Source: a virus
Reading direction: 5' to 3' (one strand)
Virus record (IMG/VR): IMGVR_UViG_3300047358_000251
Coordinates: 1-23,409 of that record
DNA: 23,409 nt
The translations under genes and the position numbers were made by a program. Positions 14,801 to 21,063 of the stretch are shown in pieces (the first letter of the stretch is position 1; each line of letters opens with the position of its first letter). The notes under the pieces are model-generated. The model was not told the origin of the DNA. It saw only the letters and a list, made by a program, of their open reading frames with translations, and did not search any database.

Positions 14801-17133
14801 CCTAGTGTGCTATGTTCTTTAAAAAATGTATAGTGTCTATCACTGGCATACTTTGCATGTCCTAAATCTACAACCATCGGAACTGTCTGATCAGTAACAA
14901 CTTTCTTAATTACTTTTTCAAGTAGCTGTCCTTCTCTTGTTAGTACCCAACCATTATAGTATCTACCTTTTGTAAAGTCTTTATAATAGTAGTATCCTGG
15001 AATATCAATTTGATTGCTTTGTTCAAAGTCCGCACTTTGATTTATGTATGTAAATCTACGATCTAATAATTCCATACAAAAGTTTAGTCCTGGATTATTT
15101 CCATAGTCTACATACTCTGGTCTAAAACCTAGTGCATCATCATAATCGTTATTATCATTATGCTGAAAATCAAATATAGTTGCGCCTGCAAAATCACTAG
15201 TTGGATATTTTGTAGCATCACTTAGTGACACTAAGTCAGTGTCATACAGTTCTACACACATACCTTGACTTCTGTGTTCTTTTTGTTTACTGTATCTCCA
15301 ACCTGTTGTAGTTGTTGGATCAACATAAAGTTCTGCACCACTTTTAGGTGCTTCAGCCTCTCCTTGTCCAGTGCCGCCAATTAGTCCAAAATCAAATGTA
15401 TTAAAACCGTTAAGCAATAATATTTTATCATCAGCCTCTAACTTGGTTACTCCACTGCCACCAACAAAGTCATATGCTAACAATAATTGAATGCTTGTGC
15501 CTACGCCAGTAACTTTAAAAATTTTGTTTTTATAACTTGCATTGCTAGTAGCAAAGAAAATAATCAAGTCATCATCTTCAAGTTCTACTGGAGTAATTTG
15601 CTCCCAGAATTCTCTGTTTTCACCGTGTGTAGGTTTACGAATTTCGCCGTGTGCTTGTACACATTCCCAATATGTCACAACAAAGTTTGGTGCTGTTCCG
15701 CTAGTAACTTTAACTTGATCGCCTCTGTCATAGCCAACTATTCCACTCCACTCTGTGTTAATACCACTAACAGTAACACTATAGGCAGTTTGTCCCACAA
15801 TAGTTGTAGCCGGATCATCTCCTGACTCTAAGTAGTGATCTACATTAAGTACATGTCGTCTACCAAAGTTAAATTTGTCAATTCCAGCTTTGTATTCAAT
15901 AATAGGTCTCACAGCTCTGTATCTTTCAATAGCATAGATGTTATCTGTTATGCCTTGATATGTTAGCATTGCTGAAATAGTTTCTTCATGCACCCACAAG
16001 TTGCTTCTTGCCCATGCACTTTGATCTGGACTATAACGCTGTTCGCATGTATAATCTCTGGTGGTCATTCTGTGTTCTCTGAGATCATATGGTCTAAAAT
16101 CAAAACTTGCATCATCTGCATCAAAGCCTGCGGGCTCTTGACTACTGTAAGTTGTAATGTTTAACCACACTCGTTTACCTTGCTTGCCTTCGTATTGACC
16201 ACGTTCGAATTGTTTTGTTAATCTAATACCATCAGGATCACCTACACCGTCAACAATATAAATTGCTTGGTTAGCAAAATCGTCAGTTGCACTGTGTGAA
16301 TAGTGAGTATGTATCTCAATTTCCTGTGTAAGTGCTGGTGCAGTACCAAATGTAACAACACCTGCGGATTTATTAAGAGTATAGTGTATTCCTTCTTTCT
16401 GTCTTACATTGTTAAGAAAAACATCAATACTGTGTGCGCCAGTGACTGTTGCTGTAAAAACTGTAGTTCCTGTTACAGTTTGTGTAAATCTGTCCACTGT
16501 ATGTGGCGCAAACATAATACGCATGCCATTTTCAAGTTTAAGTGTTCTGCCATTTTTCTGTACAGGAGTTGTGTAATTAATCATACCAGGCAATGTGTCA
16601 ATGTTAAAATGACTTCCAGGTGTATATTTTAATTCACAAACTGGTACAACATCCATTACCCAAAAGTATCTATGATGATTTAAAAACATATCATAGTTAA
16701 TAGGTAAGTCTAATGTGTATCCTGGTTCATTTAAAATCTTATTGTGATTATTAGTAGGTACTTCATTGTACTTTAAACTTTTGATTAAGTCGTCATATGC
16801 TAATACTTGGTCAATGCTGTTATCTTCATTTTTGTTGACCATTGCTGGCTCAAATTGATATGCATCATTACTTCTATTGTCATGCAAGTAGCTGTCTGAA
16901 GCACTAGGAGCAAACTGTCTTCCAAATGGTTTACCAACAAAATGTTTAACAGATTCTAAACTACCACTTGACATTAGCTGTTCAAGTGTGCTATCAAAGA
17001 ATTGCTTGTTAACTGTGGTCTGTAGAATATCAGGTAAAAGCTCTGTTACTCTATTAGATCCTTTGCGTTCTAAACTTTCACCTGGTCTCGTAATATTAGG
17101 TGCTAGTTTTCTGTCAGGCTTGCGTTCGCTCAT
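5830..17133 (-). CDS. Giant (3767-residue) mosaic baseplate/tail structural protein in the gp7/gp8 slot
   Basis: An 11.3-kb uninterrupted frame coding a predicted virion protein. The N-terminus (VTELLPDILQTTVNKQFFDS, then YQFEPAMVNKN) matches a giant protein I recall after gp6 in marine T4-like phages. Visible modules, by approximate residue: a beta domain with DVFLNNVRQKEGIHYTL (222-268); W/Y modules at 459-513, 2122-2155 and 3157-3202; a GGSGYTTAPTV glycine module (1515-1578); a Ser/Thr/Asn/Ala-rich insert (2180-2660) with three flagellin IN-like repeats; and a C-terminal IGNERITY...TRGTLGT motif (3670-3711). T4 gp7 has 1032 residues and gp8 has 334, and I see no clear sequence match to either, so the wedge role rests on position. 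GGAGG lies 6 nt before the ATG, which overlaps the gp6 stop by one base (TAATG). Confidence 0.8.
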   Translation of the reverse strand: MSERKPDRKLAPNITRPGESLERKGSNRVTELLPDILQTTVNKQFFDSTLEQLMSSGSLESVKHFVGKPFGRQFAPSASDSYLHDNRSNDAYQFEPAMVNKNEDNSIDQVLAYDDLIKSLKYNEVPTNNHNKILNEPGYTLDLPINYDMFLNHHRYFWVMDVVPVCELKYTPGSHFNIDTLPGMINYTTPVQKNGRTLKLENGMRIMFAPHTVDRFTQTVTGTTVFTATVTGAHSIDVFLNNVRQKEGIHYTLNKSAGVVTFGTAPALTQEIEIHTHYSHSATDDFANQAIYIVDGVGDPDGIRLTKQFERGQYEGKQGKRVWLNITTYSSQEPAGFDADDASFDFRPYDLREHRMTTRDYTCEQRYSPDQSAWARSNLWVHEETISAMLTYQGITDNIYAIERYRAVRPIIEYKAGIDKFNFGRRHVLNVDHYLESGDDPATTIVGQTAYSVTVSGINTEWSGIVGYDRGDQVKVTSGTAPNFVVTYWECVQAHGEIRKPTHGENREFWEQITPVELEDDDLIIFFATSNASYKNKIFKVTGVGTSIQLLLAYDFVGGSGVTKLEADDKILLLNGFNTFDFGLIGGTGQGEAEAPKSGAELYVDPTTTTGWRYSKQKEHRSQGMCVELYDTDLVSLSDATKYPTSDFAGATIFDFQHNDNNDYDDALGFRPEYVDYGNNPGLNFCMELLDRRFTYINQSADFEQSNQIDIPGYYYYKDFTKGRYYNGWVLTREGQLLEKVIKKVVTDQTVPMVVDLGHAKYASDRHYTFFKEHSTLGVFSQQDLNVDKGRIKRIGGKMPTLFFYNDNVYEITTQFPQAEIEFVNIDGSPLGAGITRTAGAGNHFQLTITTPTVDSVKYRLVADPTTFGVIFFDVKTNETNVRVKKNGVTFNNYTHVGNIATISSGLIVDDVYEFSFSTDDDYSLTGEGSHKVSSTQLFNPQNQNFGKLSFGDLVDHMRSQMRNHPQFEGDWYGANNYRNIARVHENVGTIRQQPYSPELLNQLLVDTNTNPYSALQFNSSQYSSFKERFKQKIVQLHNSLDITLPTYALVDKTLEAMNIGKNASQAFANSQMAMYRDYKELEVSWVFNQTPVFDLPEEINNYDDTFNHVQVYIQIPDANGDHTWKSLVKDIGYTITATKVTITDPNANQMPGSGKNNAVIRWFGRNSVSFIPTSDVKLGLNKPYTPEIRSDYSKDSTGTATDNVIIGHDGSIHLRNGTELYQRQTAGYDPVDAGLWDLETRIYNNLGSALDQTQNLNAHVINAHRPAVYTWREYQNTIRSEFNKYKIKNNITELNSTTYYDGVDKFTWNYSSVGPGIGGWRGLYIYYFNTDRPHTHPWEMLGFNKEPAWWDTYYSWTDAVKRQALLLALEFGKISDPGTADVFDINYALKNYDWQGQTLVTLLGVLNDPVTASVVPSPGAAERTQDFVFGDWGPVEAEWRRTSEGKIANIIAIMRTRPLVVLNNYFRTLRRTVKSVSGYDHPQDIDSIALKLVSWKDTKLTGASILGKIIESVVVKNGGSGYTTAPTVKVNDNFGIDGTVEAIVENGAIVGARVTNQGSQYYNRPNLEVTGNAILDPILVENATRYYNGLSNSIVEFANVYGTGADTLRNRLENITFQNVIKASGFVNRNNNFILESSQDKGRVFVPEENVTTLLYTNKPDIEYFYGGIKIDKTDNGYKINGYDNSLAYFSYNKPNTATDPITVNIDGAENIRVVRYKSYEPMISILDYNTELRTIQEVYDFIQGYGHYLNGLGFNQQWRSSGASFVNWAASDTTITLNLIPDPNKVVVADGLDGYFDNIDKRYDGVYNLIDASGNQLQSNKFIIDRKSMETDSETTFRVKDDDTLLYGIRLYKVQLEHIFVFDNITNFDDTISNLTIGQSHDRIIWRGSRTKDWNGKLYSPGYIVNNDSILPNFDTTAKEVDQYLGRTNTLANKQLSDVARFNTGYNKPSWAETLDMDDDSVFEFVKGSYKYKSTAHALQAFMRNKGLYDGIASAELLEKWAVRMADYGDTRNRETLEFQITPDLLETSPQPVRFYNTTKYDVLSDIVIDIDKTSPLLVYDNLGNNFFTRDEQTYKNTSDPMFKDDLITAGLPLLSEADYRVLSKEDFTQFPTEVRSAYNHEGDWQDIENFDTRRSYKFNEKVLHKGRTWTMLDEDGSSGLTTAQNPIEIHGNIQLPTVPSSGQTLIVDGNTITFSKSATSTTTNSIAVTGTQNIASSNLVQDGTTVILGQTAALNNTITFTNAVTTTTFADIDKIGSTVNPTINGGSTATLIIDGTTVQFDDLVPTSSNITAQVAYENAFNSSWVSNTSTISSTASTRIARIEGLRAAYIAANSAAAWATWIGTYYTNSAGLNIPHLLQQIQLNDSTQQAAQFLLDQDCIVINNIRNTNYTGTNVGNGSQIVSTSDITASQIALNNGAYTSDIATYLQANATVTFLTTTIVSTQAGTTFQTYALADIVQKVNNAGISNVSASIDANRLKITKTTNTPSTIFSMTISVGTMNAAVGFSSGQETISALGSSNTVNPNLTLQQVIDQINQASISGITAQRGANNNNLLQINCTLSSLFIGAGTANAVIGLPSGVIPASTTTTTSSVSVSLSDMVEQFNAANITGVTASISNNEFRLTSTNSILTIGSGTANSSIGLTAQTYNATRGVTANIFSALVDNNGNPVFIEDANDPNIFNIWVADNSEFGNYNLGYQVYQSMDFGMYTDNICVGNQSSDEAQIDIVRQSGDVQAHNLQVGDYILIRGSNSKPSLDGIHQVTRVDGNSSTRIYIDEYIDEEGSAGNIYPLRQMRFGTFTELEASRQTKINNVFKYNFAGVRQTQSNAPIYAFVDNDGTEKSAVYKWTGTWSDANGHIGSWTKVRDSIRQARNDMMESITLYDAEKQETLKHLEIYDPAKGIIFGFIDKEIDYKVTNDIANYNYNTLDGEVENINAWGRNYLGKIWWDISTAVYLDYEQSTIDYQQNNWGRLFDGSTIDIYEWTASPVLPEEWETEVIRKTIIDGREASGEAYSVIINGQQVYNWTEESYYNDRLKKTEVVYYFWVKNRINSAPNKNYNTLQMSLILANPNSFNISWAAQTGPNALLLENIQPFVVDSTVCQLNQKIPSNASAQQDWYMISENDPNCTIPEYLHIKVRDSLAGFNRNTFDTTYSTWSPTTVYAKDAVVKEGANYYISLISNNGNEQPSTDTDMSNWSRVYDYNFIEGTQADDISIWRGQPVPDLKLHKYGRFGHQVRPRQSLFRDLKEARQNFVYAVNSLLSEVNVIDEINNWENAFTSTFVEGTVTYRINDYVNLVDWNLVERDTDNNVTFRFNPNTVADLVYNTKQDYIDAGEPTDDGTYVLIKSTSPGSDIDRSEMYLYTNGADKLVYKEKATVQLSEEMWNQAKFGHGFDAIGFDVTPFDACSDNAISRLMDLLRTEIFINRHHVKYNQMWFKLLFTSILQNTADDFAFKTTYASLGVKRPLLINKPQYQEYSIDTIEQFINDIKPFHTKLLSSIESNTHGESTNIQIDEQDRQAVITMKYEDHSTRDWACDLVLDGGEFDTIFGASVDYSLFTTQQADLEYDYNGNVFVQPACEGFGEELMATDFTENISIKVQTMLNATLDSGHTRSFRMTQYQPQNIQISNVIVDTQKTTITSDITPTSTTIPVVDATVLDDPSVTSGQPGVIYIGNERITYEAIDGNDLLFCTRGTLGTSVQEHLSGAEVVNSGPRTRIPTTDKFSHYGNGLRLAYNDSGMSLTEHVSVPQTPEHRFIRNAGKGTI
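9180..9775 (-). repeat. Three tandem protein repeats resembling the flagellin/FliD IN motif
   Basis: Within the giant protein lie three units, at about 9590-9775, 9380-9553 and 9180-9350, spaced about 70 residues apart. Each has the pattern [L][x][D/Q][I/V/M]V...N-x-A-x-I-[S/G/T]-x-[V/I][S/T]A, then N-x-[L/F]-x-[I/L], then a G-T-[A/M]-N-[A/S] tract and [I/V]-G-[L/F]. Examples are DIVQKVNNAGISNVSAS, QVIDQINQASISGITAQ and DMVEQFNAANITGVTAS. Each is preceded by a Ser/Thr-rich leader. The order INxA...GVTAS...LxLTS...GxANxxIGL resembles the IN repeat of flagellar hook-associated proteins. Confidence 0.65.
12400..12590 (-). repeat. GGSGYT glycine-rich module in the giant protein
   Basis: The segment starting KNGGSGYTTAPTVKV is followed about 35 residues later by a degenerate second unit (NQGSQYYNRPNLEV). 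The same two-unit arrangement occurs in gp6 at 18600-18815, pointing to a mobile structural module shared by adjacent genes. Confidence 0.75.
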
Positions 17134-20100
17134 TAATAGCCTCCACTTGAAGTTGCGTTTTCGCTAATTGTTGTAAGGTTGGCACTTGAAGTATTAGTAA
17201 CTACAACATTATTTGTTTTAACTACTGGTAAAAATAGTTCGTCACTGCTACAACTTATTTGGAATAAATTTGTGCTATCACTATTATCAGCAATACTGCT
17301 AATTGTAATTTGACTTATTTCACCAATCATATTATTGTGTATAAAAGCCGCCATTTCAGTAAAGTAAAAGTCTTCGCCAAAGTCCCAATTATCAATATTA
17401 AAATATGTACTAATCAAGTTAATGACTCTCTGCTTAATCTCTGTATCACTTAGCGTACTGTTTATTGTTTTTGTAACATGAAATTTAGCTTGTAGTTCAG
17501 CACTTGCTAAATCACCAAACAATAACTTATACTTAACAGGTCTGTATATTACCTGATCACTGATACTCTTTTTACTATTCAAGTTATCAAACAAATCTGT
17601 TAACTCACTAATAGTTGGCGAGTTGGGTTTTGTTTCTGGTCTACCGTCATACAATGCCCAGTTTCTAAATAGTGAATTGAAACTATCTAACAATACATAA
17701 GTGTCAATTATATTTGTTGTGCTTGGATCAATTAAATGATTGATGTCAGCAATTCTATTATACTGTGTATGTAAGTTTCCTATACCACTAACAACCGAAG
17801 TTCCGCTAACTTCATCATATGTAGTATAATCAAAACCATCAATAGTTTTAGTACCCAATTTAATTGTTTCGTCACCTACAATATTTGCAAATGCTTCTGG
17901 ATCATTTGGGTATCCATCGTTATCAGGATCAGCTAGTGTTACTCTTACATTGTGAGGATCAGTATATCCATCATTGTAAGTAAAGTATCCAAATGCATTA
18001 AACTGATAATCTTTGTTTAGTGGAGTTGGGTCTACAGTACTCTTAGGATTAATTTTTAATACTTTAACATTATCTCTGAGAGGTTTTTGTGTTTCACTAC
18101 TAAAGGTATCTTTAAAGTTTAGATTTGTAAACCTTAACTTTTTCTTACTACCCATAATAAACTGTGTCTTTCTCGTTAACATTTCCCATTCAGTCGCTGT
18201 ATGATTTAATCTTATAATCCAACTGTTATCTAGTCCTGTACCAGATCCATCGCCTTCGTATTGTCTACTCCAGTTTGATGCATCATTTAGTGTTGTACTA
18301 TTTGTTGGAAGGTTACTACTATCAATAATAATCCATTTCTGACTAGGTGCATCGTATCTGAGACCAAACGTATTATTGCTGTCTATTTTTGCAATTACGT
18401 TTGTTCTAGTTGTTTCGTCTAAGTCCACGCTAAGTCTCGGAACAATTCTTCTAATTCTGCTTCCGCTCGGAACTACTCCATTAACAACAATACTTCCTTT
18501 GCCTGTATTGTCTATACCTGTTGGGTTACCAGCACTGTTATCATCTCCATAACCGCTTTTATAAAGTCTGTCAACTTTTACCCATTGTGTGTTTGCATCT
18601 ATAATAGTACCTCTAGCTGTAGCGCCTGTGCCGCCTCCGCCTGAGATAGAAATATTTGTACTCTGATCATATCCGCTACCACTTGAAGTTATTGCTATTG
18701 ATGTTACTGCTCCATTAGCAATAGTACAAATTGCTGTTGCTCCTGTACCTTTTCCACTTATAGTTACTGTTGGTGTACTTGTGTATCCACTTCCGCCTGC
18801 TGTAATTACTGCATTAGAGATATATCCCATTTTGTATGGTGCTTCGATAAATTCAATCAAACCGTTAACATCTGCTTTACTTAAACTGTTAGTAGCAGTT
18901 TTACCCATACGTTGAACAATACTGTTATAGGTAATATATCCACTACAACTATTGTTTCCTTTGGTTATTTGATTCCATCTAAAAGTATTTGCATCAGTGC
19001 CATTGGAATTGATTACAGTAATATTCTGTGTTGTGTCTGTAAAATCTTTAAAAGCATTATGTGTTGTGCTACTCCAACCCTGTCTGTTGTAATAAAAATT
19101 AAAAATCTCTGGGTGACTTAGAAATGGTTTTAGATGTTTGTCATATATCTGTGTTGCACTTAAATTGTTAGGCAAACTTACAACCGATCTTGTTGTTAGG
19201 TTCTTTTCATACAAATATGCATCATCTGTATATTGTGTGCTATCGCTATATGTTCCAGTCGGATCATAGATATCTCTAAATCTACTGTGTCCGCTGTGTA
19301 CTCTATTCACACTTTTAATTTTTCTAATATTCTGACTTGCTGTTAGAGGCATAATTGTATAGTCATCTGCTGTGACCATTCTATCCTGCGTAGCAAAGAA
19401 TCTAGGAGCGTTTGCTTTTATACTGCTAATACTTTCTCTTGTACTTGCATTGCTTACTGTGCTTTTCAAACTTGCTGTAAATCTTGCAGTGTTCACATTT
19501 CCGCTTGCACTTACATAGTCTAAAGTAAATGCTACTTGGTTAAAACTGTCTGGCGTTAGTGTGTAGCTTTGATTAAGCCCTGTTCTGTACCAAACTCTGA
19601 TGTTGCCTCTTGGAATGTTTCCAAAATTGCCATCGCCAAATACAATACTAATTTGATCATTCTCTCTACTAGCAATAGTATAGATATCTCTGATAGCATT
19701 GTTCTTTGCATTAAACATTGTGTTAGCGCCAAATAGTCTATCTACTCTACTCCAAGTTTTTATTACTTGTCCAGCTTCGTCGATGTTTTGTACCCATACT
19801 TCGCCATTGGCTACATTGTCTGCATTGATGTCTAGTATCATATTAGGCAAACCATTGGTGATTGTAAAGTCACTGAATTCAAGTGATCCTTGTTTAAATC
19901 CAATAAAAAATCCAGTGTCGGGTGATCCGAATCCACTGTTATCATTTTTATAAAGTAAATCAACTACTCCGTATGGATTTGGATCTTTTTCTTTTAAACT
20001 ATTTGTTGCGTTGTTAGTTGATACACTATGCAAACTAAATGTTGATTTGCTGTTGTTAACACGGTTGCTAAATTCTCTGTTGCTGGTATTGTTTGTGCTA

Positions 20101-20669
20101 TTAGTTCTGTACACATCATTTACAATACCGCCTCTGGTAATAGTATCAAACGGACTACCAAATTGGCTACTGTTTTGAAAAATACTATTCATAATTGTTA
20201 AAAAGTTTTGGTAACTTTGAGGATTAGTCACATCTTCAAACTGTGTGGAAACGTTGGCAAGGCTTACTCCAGTTGAATCAAATACTTCTTCGTCAGTCTG
20301 TACACTATCAATTTTTAAGAATCCACTAGCAACAACGTTTCTAGTAGGAGTATATCCTAAGAACTGTGCAATACGCAAAGCACTTTCTCTGCGTTCTGCT
20401 GTACTAAGATAGTTTTCTCTTTGACCTAAATCTGCTCTAAATGCAAGATTGTGTCCGAGAAATGCAATTAATTCAATAAGTGCAATAAATTCACTGCTAT
20501 TAATATAGTCATTAAAGTTTTCTGGATAGTTTGTATTGATGTAGTCTACCATAGAATTTCTTATGGTTTCAAAATCATATGCTTGCAAATTAGCTTGAGC
20601 AAAACTTTCGTATGCTACTGTAAAATCTTCTGCCGCAAACAAACTACTCTGACGTGCGCCTTGTGCCAT
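17133..20669 (-). CDS. 6: Baseplate wedge protein gp6 (J/gp47-like), enlarged
   Basis: A 1178-residue homologue of T4 gp6 (660 residues), a ring-forming wedge subunit that joins neighbouring wedges in the contractile-tail baseplate. The N-terminal helical part (about 18-120) has YESFAQANLQAYDFETIRNS, INSSEFIALIELIAFLGHNL and LSTAERRESALRIAQFLGY, a characteristic J-like opening. FGDGNFGNIPRG (about 340) and ATQDRMVTADDY (about 425) are core signatures. The C-terminus (FNIDNWDFGEDFYFTEMAAF, then SCSSDELFLP) matches the gp6 dimerisation end. The extra length is largely in the middle, including a two-unit GGSGYTSTPTVTI module (about 619-690) absent from T4 gp6. The ATG overlaps the gp25 stop by one base, with GAGGAAT just upstream. 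It is likely expressed from the late promoter at 21037 and translationally coupled to gp25. Confidence 0.93.
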   Translation of the reverse strand: MAQGARQSSLFAAEDFTVAYESFAQANLQAYDFETIRNSMVDYINTNYPENFNDYINSSEFIALIELIAFLGHNLAFRADLGQRENYLSTAERRESALRIAQFLGYTPTRNVVASGFLKIDSVQTDEEVFDSTGVSLANVSTQFEDVTNPQSYQNFLTIMNSIFQNSSQFGSPFDTITRGGIVNDVYRTNSTNNTSNREFSNRVNNSKSTFSLHSVSTNNATNSLKEKDPNPYGVVDLLYKNDNSGFGSPDTGFFIGFKQGSLEFSDFTITNGLPNMILDINADNVANGEVWVQNIDEAGQVIKTWSRVDRLFGANTMFNAKNNAIRDIYTIASRENDQISIVFGDGNFGNIPRGNIRVWYRTGLNQSYTLTPDSFNQVAFTLDYVSASGNVNTARFTASLKSTVSNASTRESISSIKANAPRFFATQDRMVTADDYTIMPLTASQNIRKIKSVNRVHSGHSRFRDIYDPTGTYSDSTQYTDDAYLYEKNLTTRSVVSLPNNLSATQIYDKHLKPFLSHPEIFNFYYNRQGWSSTTHNAFKDFTDTTQNITVINSNGTDANTFRWNQITKGNNSCSGYITYNSIVQRMGKTATNSLSKADVNGLIEFIEAPYKMGYISNAVITAGGSGYTSTPTVTISGKGTGATAICTIANGAVTSIAITSSGSGYDQSTNISISGGGGTGATARGTIIDANTQWVKVDRLYKSGYGDDNSAGNPTGIDNTGKGSIVVNGVVPSGSRIRRIVPRLSVDLDETTRTNVIAKIDSNNTFGLRYDAPSQKWIIIDSSNLPTNSTTLNDASNWSRQYEGDGSGTGLDNSWIIRLNHTATEWEMLTRKTQFIMGSKKKLRFTNLNFKDTFSSETQKPLRDNVKVLKINPKSTVDPTPLNKDYQFNAFGYFTYNDGYTDPHNVRVTLADPDNDGYPNDPEAFANIVGDETIKLGTKTIDGFDYTTYDEVSGTSVVSGIGNLHTQYNRIADINHLIDPSTTNIIDTYVLLDSFNSLFRNWALYDGRPETKPNSPTISELTDLFDNLNSKKSISDQVIYRPVKYKLLFGDLASAELQAKFHVTKTINSTLSDTEIKQRVINLISTYFNIDNWDFGEDFYFTEMAAFIHNNMIGEISQITISSIADNSDSTNLFQISCSSDELFLPVVKTNNVVVTNTSSANLTTISENATSSGGY
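18600..18815 (-). repeat. Two-unit GGSGYT glycine-rich module in gp6
   Basis: Two consecutive units of about 36 residues (GGSGYTSTPTVTISGKGTGA and SGSGYDQSTNISISGGGGTG) share the pattern GSGY...(V/I)(T/S)I..G..GTGATA. The codon use is richer in glycine and slightly in GC than the flanks. The same module type appears in the giant protein. Confidence 0.8.
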
Positions 20670-21031
20670 TATTCCTCACCTGTAAATGTTAGGAACAGTT
20701 CTTCTGCTGTTCCTGTGCTAATATATTCTAATCTAACTTTGATGTTTAGTGTATGATCATCTGGTTTACTGACTAGCGTTTCCAATACTCGCCAACGTGG
20801 ATCATTTGTTACTATTCTATCAACATCTTCTGTAGCTTCTCTTTCAGTCATTTCATCCAATGGTTCAAACACCAAGTCGGGTAAAATGCTACCAAACAGA
20901 GGATTTTGTACTCGTTCACCTCTTCTGGTGTAAAAATTGTTTAATAGATCACGTTTAGCAAGCTCTGCATCTACCAGAGTTTTGCTTCCGTTAATACTGT
21001 CTATTGTGCTATATCCGATATAGGTTACCAT
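20669..21031 (-). CDS. 25: Baseplate wedge protein gp25
   Basis: A 120-residue member of the GPW/gp25 family, a small wedge component conserved in contractile phage tails, R-type pyocins and type VI secretion (TssE), where it helps link the sheath initiator to the baseplate. The opening VTYIGYSTID, then ELAKRDLLNNFYTRRGER, LFGSILPDLVFEPL and finally NDPRWRVLE follow the family consensus in the right order and at full family length (T4 gp25 has 132 residues). The ATG at 21031 has no Shine-Dalgarno sequence. The late octamer at 21037-21044 places the predicted transcript start exactly on the A of this ATG. No other in-frame start would preserve the conserved N-terminus. It is the first gene of the gp25-gp6-giant unit and shares a TAATG junction with gp6. 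Confidence 0.93.
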   Translation of the reverse strand: MVTYIGYSTIDSINGSKTLVDAELAKRDLLNNFYTRRGERVQNPLFGSILPDLVFEPLDEMTEREATEDVDRIVTNDPRWRVLETLVSKPDDHTLNIKVRLEYISTGTAEELFLTFTGEE

Positions 21032-21036
21032 ACTAT

Positions 21037-21044
21037 TATTTATG
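21037..21044 (-). promoter_or_regulatory. T4-type late promoter octamer CATAAATA, predicting a leaderless mRNA
   Basis: The minus strand reads CATAAATAATAGTATG. The octamer ends 5 nt before the gp25 ATG. With the T4 spacing (octamer at -13 to -6) position +1 is 21031, the first base of the start codon. The 32-base intergenic gap contains no AGGAG-like site. Confidence 0.72.
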
Positions 21045-21063
21045 GTAAAATTAAATACTCAGT

